Part shown: positions 24,267 through 34,743 of the stretch, piece after piece | Position numbering within the stretch: the stretch's first letter is position 1 | Layout: each line of letters starts with the position of its first letter | From: Triglochin maritima | Taxonomy: Eukaryota > Streptophyta > Magnoliopsida > Alismatales > Juncaginaceae | Length of the DNA stretch: 64,000 bases | Direction of reading: 5' to 3' | Assembly (NCBI GenBank): GCA_963682175.1 | Contig: OY821791.1 | Coordinates: forward strand, 25,843,826-25,907,825 | The notes under the pieces: generated by a model | The model's input: the letters and a program-made list of their open reading frames with translations, nothing else | What the model was told of the DNA's origin: nothing | Databases searched by the model: none | Translations under genes and position numbers: made by a program

Positions 24267-25481
24267 TGAACCCAGACTGCGTACGACACGAGAGGAGGAA
24301 GGTGTTGAGAAATCGATGACCAAAGCCGGATTGACAACGCTCCTCGTCAAACGACCACTCTCGTATCGTGTCCACGAAAGCATGCACAAAGGTGTGCAAA
24401 CACCAAACTTTCTTTCTTTGTTTTTTTAACAAAGAATGTAGATAGAAGAGAAGACGAGGGAACACAAGAGAGAAAGAATGACTCACGAGAGAAGGGAAGA
24501 AGTCCTTATGCTATGGAGGATGGGTACAGGTAGAAGCGCACAAGGAAACAAGGCTCAAGCAATCCTAAGGTCGTTATAGGTCCTTACAGCTAGACGACGC
24601 CTAACTGCGAGGTCACACGGCCTCAACACGCCTCACCTCCCTACGAAGTGGACGACAAAGCCCAGCAAGTGAGGCAAGATCTGGGGATCTCGTCTCTCCT
24701 AATATCGACAAAGTGGGCAACGCCGATCAGGTCATGACGGCCGGGACCAGATCACTCTCCTAATGAGCCGGAAATCCTTAGGGCCAATGTCTACTTGATT
24801 TTAAAAATTAGGCTCTTTATTAGTGTGGTTTGTGGGGTAAAGGAAAGGGTGAAGAAATCCCCCACCTTATCTTTTATAGGACAACCCCTCCTTAGTAGCG
24901 TTTTGGAGTCCTAATCTAGCAATCAACTCTCCAAACAAACGCTCAACTCACACTTGTTTCAATGCACTTCCTACTAACTAATGCATGTTCATACGAAATG
25001 CATGAATGAGAGTAGAAAGTGCATACCTCACGTTAGCTCTCAGCAACAGAAATTAAAGTAAGATAAAAGACAATCTAAATGCCTAAGTCACATACATGAT
25101 GCATGACCTAAACAACAAGAATGCCTAATCCTTTGCTTTGTGTTTTAGGGTCCAAGTTGCTTAAAGGATGATTGATTATTGATCTGGGGACAAACTATAA
25201 GTCGAAACATGCCAAATCGAGTCCCAGATAACAATATCAGATAAAGAAATACTCCACAGAAATTTTGAGGTGAAATGAAACAACCAGACCGCAGTTAGCT
25301 GTTGCAGACCACTGATTGGCGGTCCTCTTCTCTCAAACCGCCTCCAAACTTCACCAGATACTTCCCCTTCTCAATTTGAGTCTCCTGAAACAAAGAAAAC
25401 TACAAGACAAAAATTAAATCCACTCGAATCGTCCAAACAAGAGTCTGGACTGGCAACTTCCCGGCAACGGCGCCAAAAACT
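24267..25481 (-). mobile_element. E2 leader and primer binding site
   Basis: Noncoding leader with the same ordered landmarks as in E3 (GGCAACGCCGATCAGG block near 24718, the short CCAATTGG-like repeats near 25310). The tRNA-Asp primer site is at 25458-25475 (complement), with one mismatch. No genes. Confidence 0.7.
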
Positions 25482-25811
25482 TCTTGAACGTTTTATTTAA
25501 AACCGCAAGTGCACGGCCACGATGAAGCGGTGGCAAGTACGGGTCGTCCTCAGGGAGGTGAGCAGTCTCTTGTTTATCAGAAATCAAGTGGCACAATAAG
25601 GTGGAAGAAAGTTGTTTATGCTAATCTAAACTACGCTAACTACGAAGAAGCAAATACGAAAGAAAGACACACCCGATGAAATAACAACTAAGCTAAGAAC
25701 GAAATGCTGGAATTCAGGAAATGGAAAACTCCTAAGGGGTGGAGTGAGTGCACACATGCAAAGAGGTGGGTGTTGAACACATTCTTTAAGCACAAATTAA
25801 GGTGGTGTTAT
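25482..25811 (-). mobile_element. E2 5' LTR, U5-side part
   Basis: LTR end adjoining the primer site. It is cut at 25811 by E3 and continues at 34744 after the duplicated GTTAT. The uninterrupted version of this junction is visible in the related LTR at about 22205, confirming the insertion site. Confidence 0.85.
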
Positions 25812-27392
25812 TGATTGACATCATTTCATGCTTATATTTGTACCTTATATCCATTATCTTACACCTAAGCAATGCTACGTGACGAGTTTTATGTTTAGTT
25901 TTCAGAAATAAAGAGGTTTGAAGAGAAGAGCCATGAAAGGACCCAAAAGCAGGAAAAAAGGACCTAATTGTGAGACCTGGGGACCAAGATGCAAGGGAGA
26001 AGGACCTGATCGTAAGACAGAAGCACCTAAGAGCAAAACAGGAAACTCCACACCATTATGAGGAGTATTTTGCCAATTCGATTCGGGTCGGAGCTCCACT
26101 AAACATGTTAGATGCATCCAAGACCAAGAAACACACCAAGGAAAGCCCACCAGAAGATCCAGACAGATCTGAAGTTTATAGGCCGCCAATTGGCGGTCTG
26201 GCACCGCCAATTGGCGGTCTGGTTAAGCCCAAATCAGCCAATATTCTTCCTGGACTTGTATTATCATGTGTTTAGGCTATTTTTGGTATTGGTTTAGTCC
26301 CACATCGGGGGATTGTCCCGGATTAGCTTTTTCCATGCTTATAAATAGAACTCTTCACCTCCCATTGTATCCATCTCTCCCTCTTGGTGGCCATCTTTCC
26401 TACTAAGAGTGAAGCCTTGAAGCAAAACTCTAGTGGAGGAAGAGCTACTTGTAATTGAGTGAGTTAATAATATAAGTTTTCTTTTAATGATGTTGTTTCT
26501 CTCTTAGTTTAATTTCCTTTCCTTTGCATGCTTGTTTGTTTGTTTAGTGTTATGCTTCTTTAATATTTCTTGCTTAAGTAGTATAAATTTCATTTCAGTA
26601 TTATGCTTTCCTTTGCTAAATTAGTTAGTGTAATGAGTAGTGAGTAGTTCCATCCCCATTTGGGGGGTGGAGAAATATGTGATATAATAATGTAGTGTAT
26701 TAAGTGTGTGTTATTTTTATCCCTTGAGCTTTATATGATTTCCATAACCATCTAATGGGTCTCCACTCTTATCTTTGATATGCTAATGCTCTTGAATGAA
26801 GCTTAGCTTATGCTTTGATTAGTGGACCTATTTTATGGGGAATGATAAAGTTAGGATATGGATGAAGTTAATGTTGGAAACACAATTTGTAGTGTATGTA
26901 CTCTTGTTGCCTTTTCCTTAGCTAATGTCTTGTATGTTTTAATGATGTAGTCATCTTAATTCATGTAGAGGCATAGTAGGGTCTAGTCTTTATACTTGAG
27001 TTCATGTAGCTTCATTCCAATCATTGTCTTGTATGTTTTAATGATGTAGTCTTATCTTAATTCATGTAGAGGCAAGATTGGATGTAGTTTTATGATTTCA
27101 TGCACTACATGTTGTGAGGAGCTTAATTGAACATACACACACACACACATCTTTATGTTCACATCAGTTCTCTACCCCCTTTGGGGTTTAGTTTTATTGC
27201 TTATCTTCATTTCCTTTTGCATTTCATTTCAGCTTTGTAGTTTAGATTAGTGTAATACATCTTTCTCCCTTCTTTTTACCTCTCGCCTTCGAATAAACCA
27301 AGTGTTGACACACCTCCCAGTGGACGACCCGTATTTGCCACCGCTTCAACGCGGCCGTGCACTTGCGGTAGAAATATTAAAACGATCAATCA
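25812..27392 (+). mobile_element. E3 5' LTR
   Basis: 1581 bp, TG...CA. U3 has two CCGCCAATTGGCGG-type palindromes (26182-26221), then the USE-type motif and TATA. R/U5 contains the CCATTTGGGGGGTGG block, a short CA run (27129) and the terminal hairpin-prone GCCACCGCTTCAACGCGG segment. Confidence 0.92.
26297..26347 (+). promoter_or_regulatory. E3 LTR promoter: USE GTCCCACATCG plus TATAAATA
   Basis: Motif at 26297-26307 and TATA at 26340-26347, 32 bp between. Plant Pol II U-snRNA genes use the same two elements at a similar distance. Transcription would start about 30 bp after the TATA box. Confidence 0.65.
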
Positions 27393-27398
27393 AGTTTT

Positions 27399-27416
27399 TG
27401 GCGCCGTTGCCGGGGA
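27399..27416 (+). promoter_or_regulatory. E3 primer binding site, tRNA-Asp
   Basis: TGGCGCCGTTGCCGGGGA, 6 bp after the LTR end; complementary to the tRNA-Asp 3' end. Confidence 0.9.
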
Positions 27417-28470
27417 GGTGCTCTGTCCAGACCTTGGTGTGGACGATTCGAGGGGTTTTTAATTTTTTGTTTTCAGTTTTTCTTAGTTGCAGGGAACACT
27501 CTAATCACGGGGAGTCCACTGGAGAAGTTTGAGGAAGCAAATCCAACAACAGACCGCCAATCAGCGGTTTGGAACCGCCAATTGGCGGCCTGGTAAGGGA
27601 TTCTGTCTTCCAATTTTTTTGTGGTCATTTGTGTTGTTATGTGTGTTATCTGGGAGCCCAATTTTGCATGCTGTGACTTCTTATTTGCTCCCAGATCATT
27701 AATCACTCCCCCTTTAATCAACTTGGACCATAAAACTCAAAGCAAAAGATTAGACTTCTTGCCATCTAGGTCATGCACCATTGGTAGACCTTGCATGCAT
27801 TTGTCTTTTCTTTGCTTTACATTTTGTCGTTGATTGCTGGCGTGAGGTACGTGCACCCACATCCCTCATTCATGCATGTTTCTTTCATGCATCAGTTAGT
27901 AAGGTGCATCGGGACAAGAGTGAGAGAGCGTTTGATTGGAGCGATTGATTGCTAGATCTAGGATTAAATCTCTACTAAGGAGGGGCTGTCCCATAAAAGA
28001 TAAGGTGGGGGATTTCATCACCCTTTCCTTGGCCCCAAAAACCACTCTTAATAAAGCCTTAACTAAAAGCAAGTAGACATTGGCCCTAAGGAATTCGGAC
28101 GCACTAGGAGAGTAATCTAGTCGAGACCGTCATGACCTGATCGGCGTTGCCTACCTTGTCGATAGTAGGAGGTACTGGATCTCCGGATCTGGTATCACTT
28201 GCTGGGCATTGTGGTCCTCGTTGTAGGGAGGTGAGGCGTATCGAGGCTAGTGACCTCGAAGTTAGGCGTCGTCTAGCTTAAGGACCCATTGCCTTACTTT
28301 GTTTGAGCCGTGCTTGCGAGTTAGGCTTCTTCCTGATCCCACTACCCACGCTAGCTCTAGGGATTCTCCTCTCCTCACCTGAGTCATCTCCTCATCTATT
28401 CTCTACGTTTAGTCTCCTCCTCTAGTACACCTTCTGTTGTGTGTTTGTTAGAGTCGAGTCGAGCATTTTT
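27417..28470 (+). mobile_element. E3 leader
   Basis: About 1.05 kb without coding capacity. It carries two more CCGCCAAT-type palindromes near 27551-27590 and the conserved AGATAAGGTGGGGGATTTC and GGCGTTGCCTACC blocks shared with E1 and E2. It probably contains packaging signals; that is inference. Confidence 0.6.
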
Positions 28471-30921
28471 ATGCGAGGTTGGGCTCGCTCTGGTGAGAGC
28501 GCTCGACTCGAGAGAGTGCTTATTTCTGAGATGGAAGATCTTGGTGATCGACCATCTCCGCCTCGTGCTCCTTTGGAGCAAGAAGGCGAGTCGTCTCGTG
28601 GTGGCGAGGGAGACCGGGTTCCATACATGGACTACCTCGGTCCATTCCAACCACCACGTAGACCTCCTTCTCCTCCTCCTCTGACTCGAGAGGAAGGGAG
28701 ATTCGGTCAGGATCGAGTTCTAGGTGCACCACCACCTTTAGCTCGACAGGATAGGCCGATGACGTTGTGGGAGCGGACCCATCCTGTTCGGGCCGCGCAA
28801 CCTTCTTGCATAGTTGTTCCCCCTGCTCGCGGGAACAACTATGAGCTGAAACCTCAGTATGTGAGCATGCTTCCAACCTTTACTGCCAATAAGGAGGATC
28901 CGTATATTTTTATACGCGAATTCGAGGAAGTATGCTCCATGTTCAAGCTTCAACAGCTTGACGAGGATTCTGTCCGGTTGAGGATGATTTCTTTCGCATT
29001 GAAAGATAATGCGAAGAAATGGATGTATAGCCTCCCGGCGAGCTCGATTCGGTCATGGGATGAATTTGTGACCGTCTTTCTGAAGAGATTTTTCCCTCAA
29101 AGGAAAACTCAACAGATACGGCACCAGATACATCAGATGTATCAAACCGAGACCGAATCGTTTCATGGTTTCTTTGAGAGGTTCAAGGACCTTCTCCAGC
29201 AATGCCCTCATCATGGACTTGAGCTATGGCAGCTGTGCCAGATTGTTTATGAGGGCATCAACTACAACACCCGCACATTGTTGGAGTCAATGTGTCAGGG
29301 TGACTTCCAAATGAAACCCATCGAGGAGGCATGGGACACTTTTGAGTCCATGGCTGACCGTACCTTCGAGTGGGACACCATGAGAGAGCCACCAGCCGCC
29401 AGGTCTTCTGGTCGAGCTGGATCTTATCAAGTTGAGTCAACTATCGCGTCTGAGGCGAAAGTGGCTGCTCTCATGCGTAGGATTGAGTGTTTGGAGATGG
29501 ACCGAGCTCCTGTAGCGCAGGTCGCTACTCCCGAGTGTAGTAGGTGTGGACTGTCGGGACATGATGACTTGGAATGCGCTTACGCTCCAAGGGATACTGA
29601 GCATGCAAATGCGATGTATCAACAAAGGCCCCGAAACGACCCGTACAGTCACTCTTACAACCCGGGATGGCGTAACCATCCTAACTTCTCTTGGGGGCCT
29701 AGTGGGGGTAACGGTCAGAGCTCGCACGCTCAACCTCAACCTCCACCTTATCAACCTCCACGCCCATCGGCGACCTACCAACCTCCACATCAAAGGTCTC
29801 AGAACCACAATTACCAACCTCCTCAGACCTCTTCGTCGGGTTATTCTAACCAAACTCCACAACCCCAACGGGTTGACCCTAAGGACTCCACTCTTGAGCA
29901 AACCCTTCACGCGTTCATTCAGAGCACGCAAGCCATGTTTTCGGCCAACAACAATACGGTCAAAGCATTGGAAATGCAAGTGAGCCAGTTGGCTAATCAG
30001 CTCCATGAACGCGAGAAGGGTCAATTACCGAGTCAACCCGAGGTAAATCCCCGGGGTACCCATTCGCAAGGAAGGACACCTTTACCTCATGCTACCTCTG
30101 AACCGACCCATCATATTAATGTGATTCATACTTTGAGGTCTGGTAAGGAGGTGGACAACTACATTGGGGTGCCTTCCTTGTCATCACCATCTTTGAGGGA
30201 GCCGGATCCTGAGGCTCCCTCCACAAATACTTCCAGGAAGGAGCCAGATCCTGAGGTTCTTTCTACATTTCCTTCGACAAAGGGGCCGAACCTTGAGGTC
30301 CCATTGTCTCCTCTTGTGTCGAAGGAACCAGATTCTGAGGTCCCCACTCATGTTTCTTTGGACCTGAATTCTGGGGTGCCTTCGCATCCTTATGCCCCAA
30401 AGGCGCCATTCCCTGAGCGCCTTAAAAAGAAAACCTCTGATCAGCATGACAAGATGCTTGAGATGTTTCGGCAGGTTAAGGTGAATATCCCTCTTCTGGA
30501 GGTGATTCAGCAAATGCCACCTTATGCCAAGGTTCTCAAGGACTTATGCACCAAGAAGAGAAAAACTCATGTTCCCAAGAAAGCTTTTCTTGTGGCTAAC
30601 GTGAGTTCCTTGTTGGCACAACCCATGCAAGTCAAGTACAAGGACCCTGGCTGTCCTACTATCTCTTGTGTGATTGGTGATGTGTCCATACATCGGGCCT
30701 TGCTGGACCTTGGTGCATCTGTTAATCTTCTGCCATATTCTGTCTACGTCCACCTCGGTCTTGGAGACCTCAAACAAACAAAAACCACTCTTCAATTGGC
30801 TGATAGGTCTATGAAGAAACCGAGGGGTGTGGTAGAAGATGTGCTAATCAAAGTGGGAGAGTTCATTTATCCAGTCGACTTCTTTGTCTTGGATACTGAA
30901 CCTGTGCCAAACCCACTTTGA
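28471..30921 (+). CDS. E3 gag-protease polyprotein
   Basis: The open frame runs from a GTG at 28441, but the first ATG, 28471 (MRGWAR), is the likely start and matches E1. About 816 residues. The N-terminus is Arg/Pro-rich. The capsid-type gag domain spans roughly residues 130-310 (MLPTFTANKEDPYIF, FHGFFERFKDLLQQCPHHG). The zinc knuckle CSRCGLSGHDDLEC (CX2CX4HX4C) is coded at 29536-29577 and is followed by a Pro/Tyr/Gln-rich stretch and a Glu/Pro repeat-rich linker. The aspartic protease begins near AFLVANVSS with active-site LLDLGASVNLLP (about 30700). A TGA at 30919-30921 interrupts the protease where E1 reads through; the same frame continues to 31605. Gag packages the RNA and the protease would cleave the polyprotein. 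The one stop may make this copy defective. Confidence 0.85.
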   Translation: MRGWARSGESARLERVLISEMEDLGDRPSPPRAPLEQEGESSRGGEGDRVPYMDYLGPFQPPRRPPSPPPLTREEGRFGQDRVLGAPPPLARQDRPMTLWERTHPVRAAQPSCIVVPPARGNNYELKPQYVSMLPTFTANKEDPYIFIREFEEVCSMFKLQQLDEDSVRLRMISFALKDNAKKWMYSLPASSIRSWDEFVTVFLKRFFPQRKTQQIRHQIHQMYQTETESFHGFFERFKDLLQQCPHHGLELWQLCQIVYEGINYNTRTLLESMCQGDFQMKPIEEAWDTFESMADRTFEWDTMREPPAARSSGRAGSYQVESTIASEAKVAALMRRIECLEMDRAPVAQVATPECSRCGLSGHDDLECAYAPRDTEHANAMYQQRPRNDPYSHSYNPGWRNHPNFSWGPSGGNGQSSHAQPQPPPYQPPRPSATYQPPHQRSQNHNYQPPQTSSSGYSNQTPQPQRVDPKDSTLEQTLHAFIQSTQAMFSANNNTVKALEMQVSQLANQLHEREKGQLPSQPEVNPRGTHSQGRTPLPHATSEPTHHINVIHTLRSGKEVDNYIGVPSLSSPSLREPDPEAPSTNTSRKEPDPEVLSTFPSTKGPNLEVPLSPLVSKEPDSEVPTHVSLDLNSGVPSHPYAPKAPFPERLKKKTSDQHDKMLEMFRQVKVNIPLLEVIQQMPPYAKVLKDLCTKKRKTHVPKKAFLVANVSSLLAQPMQVKYKDPGCPTISCVIGDVSIHRALLDLGASVNLLPYSVYVHLGLGDLKQTKTTLQLADRSMKKPRGVVEDVLIKVGEFIYPVDFFVLDTEPVPNPL

Positions 30922-31605
30922 CAAATTCCTGTCATTCTGGGGCGACCATTTCTTGCGACTTCCAATGCCTTGATCAATTGTCGCAATGGTCTGATGCGCT
31001 TGACTTATGGAAGTCAATGCGCTGATTTCGACATCTTCACCATTGGCAAGAAGCCAGATGCCTTCAATGACCCTGTTGGGGTTAACCTTATCCAGGGCAT
31101 GGATGAGAGTGAAGTTGAGGGTACCTTCAAGTACTTCAGAGAATTGTTCGATGAAGATCCTGAAGGTGGTGAAGATGTTTCACCTGGGCTGGCACAAGAA
31201 GGTGCCTTATGTTCTGATCATGTGGCCTCAGAGCCGCATCCTTATGATCTTGTGGCCCTTGAGCCACATTCTTTTGATCACGTGGCCCTTGAGCCACAAC
31301 CTTTCGATCACGTGGCTTTTGAGCCACCAGATACCCTTTTTATGGCCTCTGGGCCACATGATCTTCATTCTATATCTGCTGAGGACCCCATGTGGGTTAA
31401 GAATCAACCACCTGATACCCTTCAACCTGGTAGAGGTTTACCTCTCATTCATGCCTCCTCTTTTGTTAACTCTCAAGAGGCATCGAACGACCACAATGCG
31501 AATAAGGGTGTCAGGTGGTCAAGCAATTCTGTTTTGTATGTTGCGAGCCCATACAGGTGCATTTCTGGCTCGAGAGATGGCAGGTTCCCATTTGATGTCC
31601 CTTGA
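30922..31605 (+). pseudogene. E3 protease end and C-terminal tail
   Basis: Same frame as the preceding piece, after the in-frame TGA. It contains PVILGRPFLATSNALINCR (protease end), an acidic linker, four 10-residue repeats of the type HVALEPHSFD (31219-31338) and a tail ending in FPFDVP with the stop at 31603-31605. E2 ends the same way (SFDVP). In E1 the corresponding linker leads on into reverse transcriptase, whereas here the frame ends and the 3' region follows at once. Confidence 0.8.
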
Positions 31606-33142
31606 TATATGAAGATGGGAGCCCATTGTTGTACATAGTTAAAAAAAAAAAAAAACTCCTTCAGTGAGCATCGATTGTTGTGGGCCCCAACCCTTGAGTA
31701 TTTGGGCCCCATTTCTTTCACGTATTTGTATCCCTTCTTTAGCATCTCACAGGTTTTGAGGGAAGTTGGGTTGTGTCCATCAACATAGCCATGAACTTCC
31801 TTGTGTACTTCACGTTGGTGAGATCTCTTCTGTTTCATGCATGCATCCATGTAGTATCTTGCTTGCATTCATTGAGGACAATGCATGAAGTAGGTGTGGG
31901 GGGGTGTTTTACGTGTGTACATAGTCGAGTCTTTTTCCTTTGATTTTGTTTTCTTTTGTTTGCATTGTTAGGGTCATGATAGTGTGCTGCATTTAATATC
32001 GATATATCTGCTTGCCATGATCCTTGGGTGACTTGTCTTCTTTTGCTTGCCTAGTGCTTCAAAATTTTCACATTTCTTTCAAAATCTTCATGTGTTTTCG
32101 AAAGAAAATGTTTTGTGGGTTTTGCGTGTGTTTAACATGTGCAAAACCGTTGAGAGGCAAAGTAAAAAGAAAGCTCCCAAAATTGTCTTGAACTTGATGC
32201 ATTAGGATATCTAGTACGTGGCTTTAGGATTTATCGAGTCGTTAGGATGCACCCCAGTTTTCCTTTGGGGGTGAGTAATCATAGGGTTTCAGTGCTCAAA
32301 CATTCAAAGAAGTCCACCCTGAACCTAGTGAGTCAATAATTCGTGTTTGTTAATTTAGGAAGTTTGTTGTAGTCAAGGGCCCTTAATATCTTTTTGTGAA
32401 ACTTAAGTGTAGGGGTTTTGGTTCCCATGTAGATAAATGAATAAATAAGTGGTGTTCTCTCTTCTCGCACCGCTCCTATCACTCGGGAAAGTAGGTCTGA
32501 GGGGACTTTGTGCCTGGTGCTTTCGAGTCATCTGACTTGGGATGCACCGACCGAACTCCCGTTACACGGGTGGTAGGGATCGCCCTATGTGGAGATTTGG
32601 GGGAAGGTGTACGTGATAGTGTAAGTCCTCATAGGCAATGATGCACGAAACCTGACCCTGGGAGAATCAAACACCAACCAATATATGCTCCAAAGAAAAA
32701 GAAAAAAAAAAGAAAAAAAGAAAAGAAGAGTCAAATAAGAACCAAAATGGACTTTACACTTTGTTTCACATTCAGAAGTTAAGGTTGCCCATGTCTTTCA
32801 CTTAATTCCTTAGTTAACTCTCACGAATAACTCATTAGGTTAGGTGTGTGGACTGATCACCTATATAGAGTCGGCCCGTAGCATTACCGCGTCCATTGAT
32901 CGACAAAATATTTCCAACGAGTCGAGGTCTAGATTGAATAATGCATCTTGTTCGGATTTTGTGGGTATATCCGCTGAAAACCCTCAGGAGACAACACTCC
33001 TCCTCCTTGGCAACAAGGAGGTTTAACGGCTTGTTGCACGTGCTAAGTGCAACCGTGATTCCTACGAAAGTGAGTTAGGATTTCTTGTTTTTTTTCGTAT
33101 GCTTTTTCCTTTCTTTGTTTTGCTCGAGACTAGCAAAAACTT
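31606..33142 (+). mobile_element. E3 3' untranslated region
   Basis: About 1.5 kb, no reading frame of note. It contains an A run at 31640-31655, an internal TAGGTGTGGGGGGG tract (31891-31904), an oligo-A/purine tract near 32695 and blocks shared with E1, E2 and E5. An env-like third frame, present in some Athila elements, is not visible. Confidence 0.75.
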
Positions 33143-33157
33143 AGGTGTGGGGGTATT
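33143..33157 (+). promoter_or_regulatory. E3 polypurine tract
   Basis: AGGTGTGGGGGTATT immediately before the 3' LTR; expected plus-strand primer site. Confidence 0.75.
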
Positions 33158-34738
33158 TGATTGACATCATTTCATGCTTATATTTGTACCTTATATCCAT
33201 TATCTTACACCTAAGCAATGCTACGTGACGAGTTTTATGTTTAGTTTTCAGAAAAAAAGAGGTTTGAAGAGAAGAGCCATGAAAGGACCCAAAAGCAGGA
33301 AAAAATGACCTAATTGTGAGACCTGGGGACCAAGATGCAAGGGAGAAGGACCTGATCGTAAGACAGAAGGACCTAAGAGCAAAACAGGAAACTCCACACC
33401 ATTATGAGGAGTATTTTATCAATTCGATTCGGGTCGGAGCTCCACTAAACATGTTAGATGCATCCAAGACCAAGAAACACACCAAGGAAAGCCCACCAGA
33501 AGATCCAGACAGATCTGAAGTTTATAGGCCGCCAATTGGCGGTCTGGAACCGCCAATTGGCGGTCTGGTTAAGCCCAAATCAGCCAATATTCTTCCTGGA
33601 CTTGTATTATCATGTGTTTAGGCTATTTTTGGTATTGGTTTAGTCCCACATCGGGGGATTGTCCCGGATTAGCTTTTTCCATGCTTATAAATAGAACTCT
33701 TCACCTCCCATTGTATCCATCTCTCCCTCTTGGTGGCCATCTTTCCTACTAAGAGTGAAGCCTTGAAGCAAAACTCTAGTGGAGGAAGAGCTACTTGTAA
33801 TTGAGTGAGTTAATAATATAAGTTTTCTTTTAATGATGTTGTTTCTCTCTTAGTTTAATTTCCTTTCCTTTGCATGCTTGTTTGTTTGTTTAGTGTTATG
33901 CTTCTTTAATATTTCTTGCTTAAGTAGTATAAATTTCATTTCAGTATTATGCTTTCCTTTGCTAAATTAGTTAGTGTAATGAGTAGTGAGTAGTTCCATC
34001 CCCATTTGGGGGGTGGAGAAATATGTGATATAATAATGTAGTGTATTAAGTGTGTGTTATTTTTATCCCTTGAGCTTTATATGATTTCCATAACCATCTA
34101 ATGGGTCTCCACTCTTATCTTTGATATGCTAATGCTCTTGAATGAAGCTTAGCTTATGCTTTGATTAGTGGACCTATTTTATGGGGAATGATAAAGTTAG
34201 GATATGGATGAAGTTAATGTTGGAAACACAATTTGTAGTGTATGTACTCTTGTTGCCTTTTCCTTAGCTAATGTCTTGTATGTTTTAATGATGTAGTCAT
34301 CTTAATTCATGTAGAGGCATAGTAGGGTCTAGTCTTTATACTTGAGTTCATGTAGCTTCATTCCAATCATTGTCTTGTATGTTTTAATGATGTAGTCTTA
34401 TCTTAATTCATGTAGAGGCAAGATTGGATGTAGTTTTATGATTTCATGCACTACATGTTGTGAGGAGCTTAATTGAACATACACACACACACACATCTTT
34501 ATGTTCACATCAGTTCTCTACCCCCTTTGGGGTTTAGTTTTATTGCTTATCTTCATTTCCTTTTGCATTTCATTTCAGCTTTGTAGTTTAGATTAGTGTA
34601 ATACATCTTTCTCCATTCTTTTTACCTCTCGCCTTCGAATAAACCAAGTGTCGACACACCTCCCAGTGGACGACCCGTATTTGCCACCGCTTCAACGCGG
34701 CCGTGCACTTGCGGTAGAAATATTAAAGCGATCAATCA
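33158..34738 (+). mobile_element. E3 3' LTR
   Basis: 1581 bp, almost identical to the 5' LTR (visible differences near 33254, 33307, 33370, 33417 and 34615). USE at 33643-33653 and TATA at 33686-33693. Followed by the target duplication GTTAT. Confidence 0.92.
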
Positions 34739-34743
34739 GTTAT

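Larger units (their letters stand above)
25812..34738 (+). mobile_element. Complete non-autonomous Athila-type element E3, 8927 bp
   Basis: Two LTRs of identical length (1581 bp) begin TGATTGACATC and end CAATCA. The flanking 5-bp duplication GTTAT is at 25807-25811 and 34739-34743. Inside are a tRNA-Asp primer site, a leader, a gag-protease frame with one in-frame stop, a 1.55-kb 3' region and a polypurine tract. Reverse transcriptase, RNase H and integrase are missing. The LTRs differ at about ten positions by eye, so insertion was recent. Since it lacks its own enzymes, it must have used those of a relative such as the family of E1. It lies inside the E2 5' LTR. Confidence 0.93.

Noticed and set aside
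31473..31868. 131-codon minus frame in E3
   Set aside because: Overlaps gag-protease on the opposite strand and has no recognisable domain; a shadow.
31606..33142. Env-like third gene in the Athila 3' region
   Set aside because: No frame longer than about 60 codons in the coding direction and no signal peptide or membrane segment.
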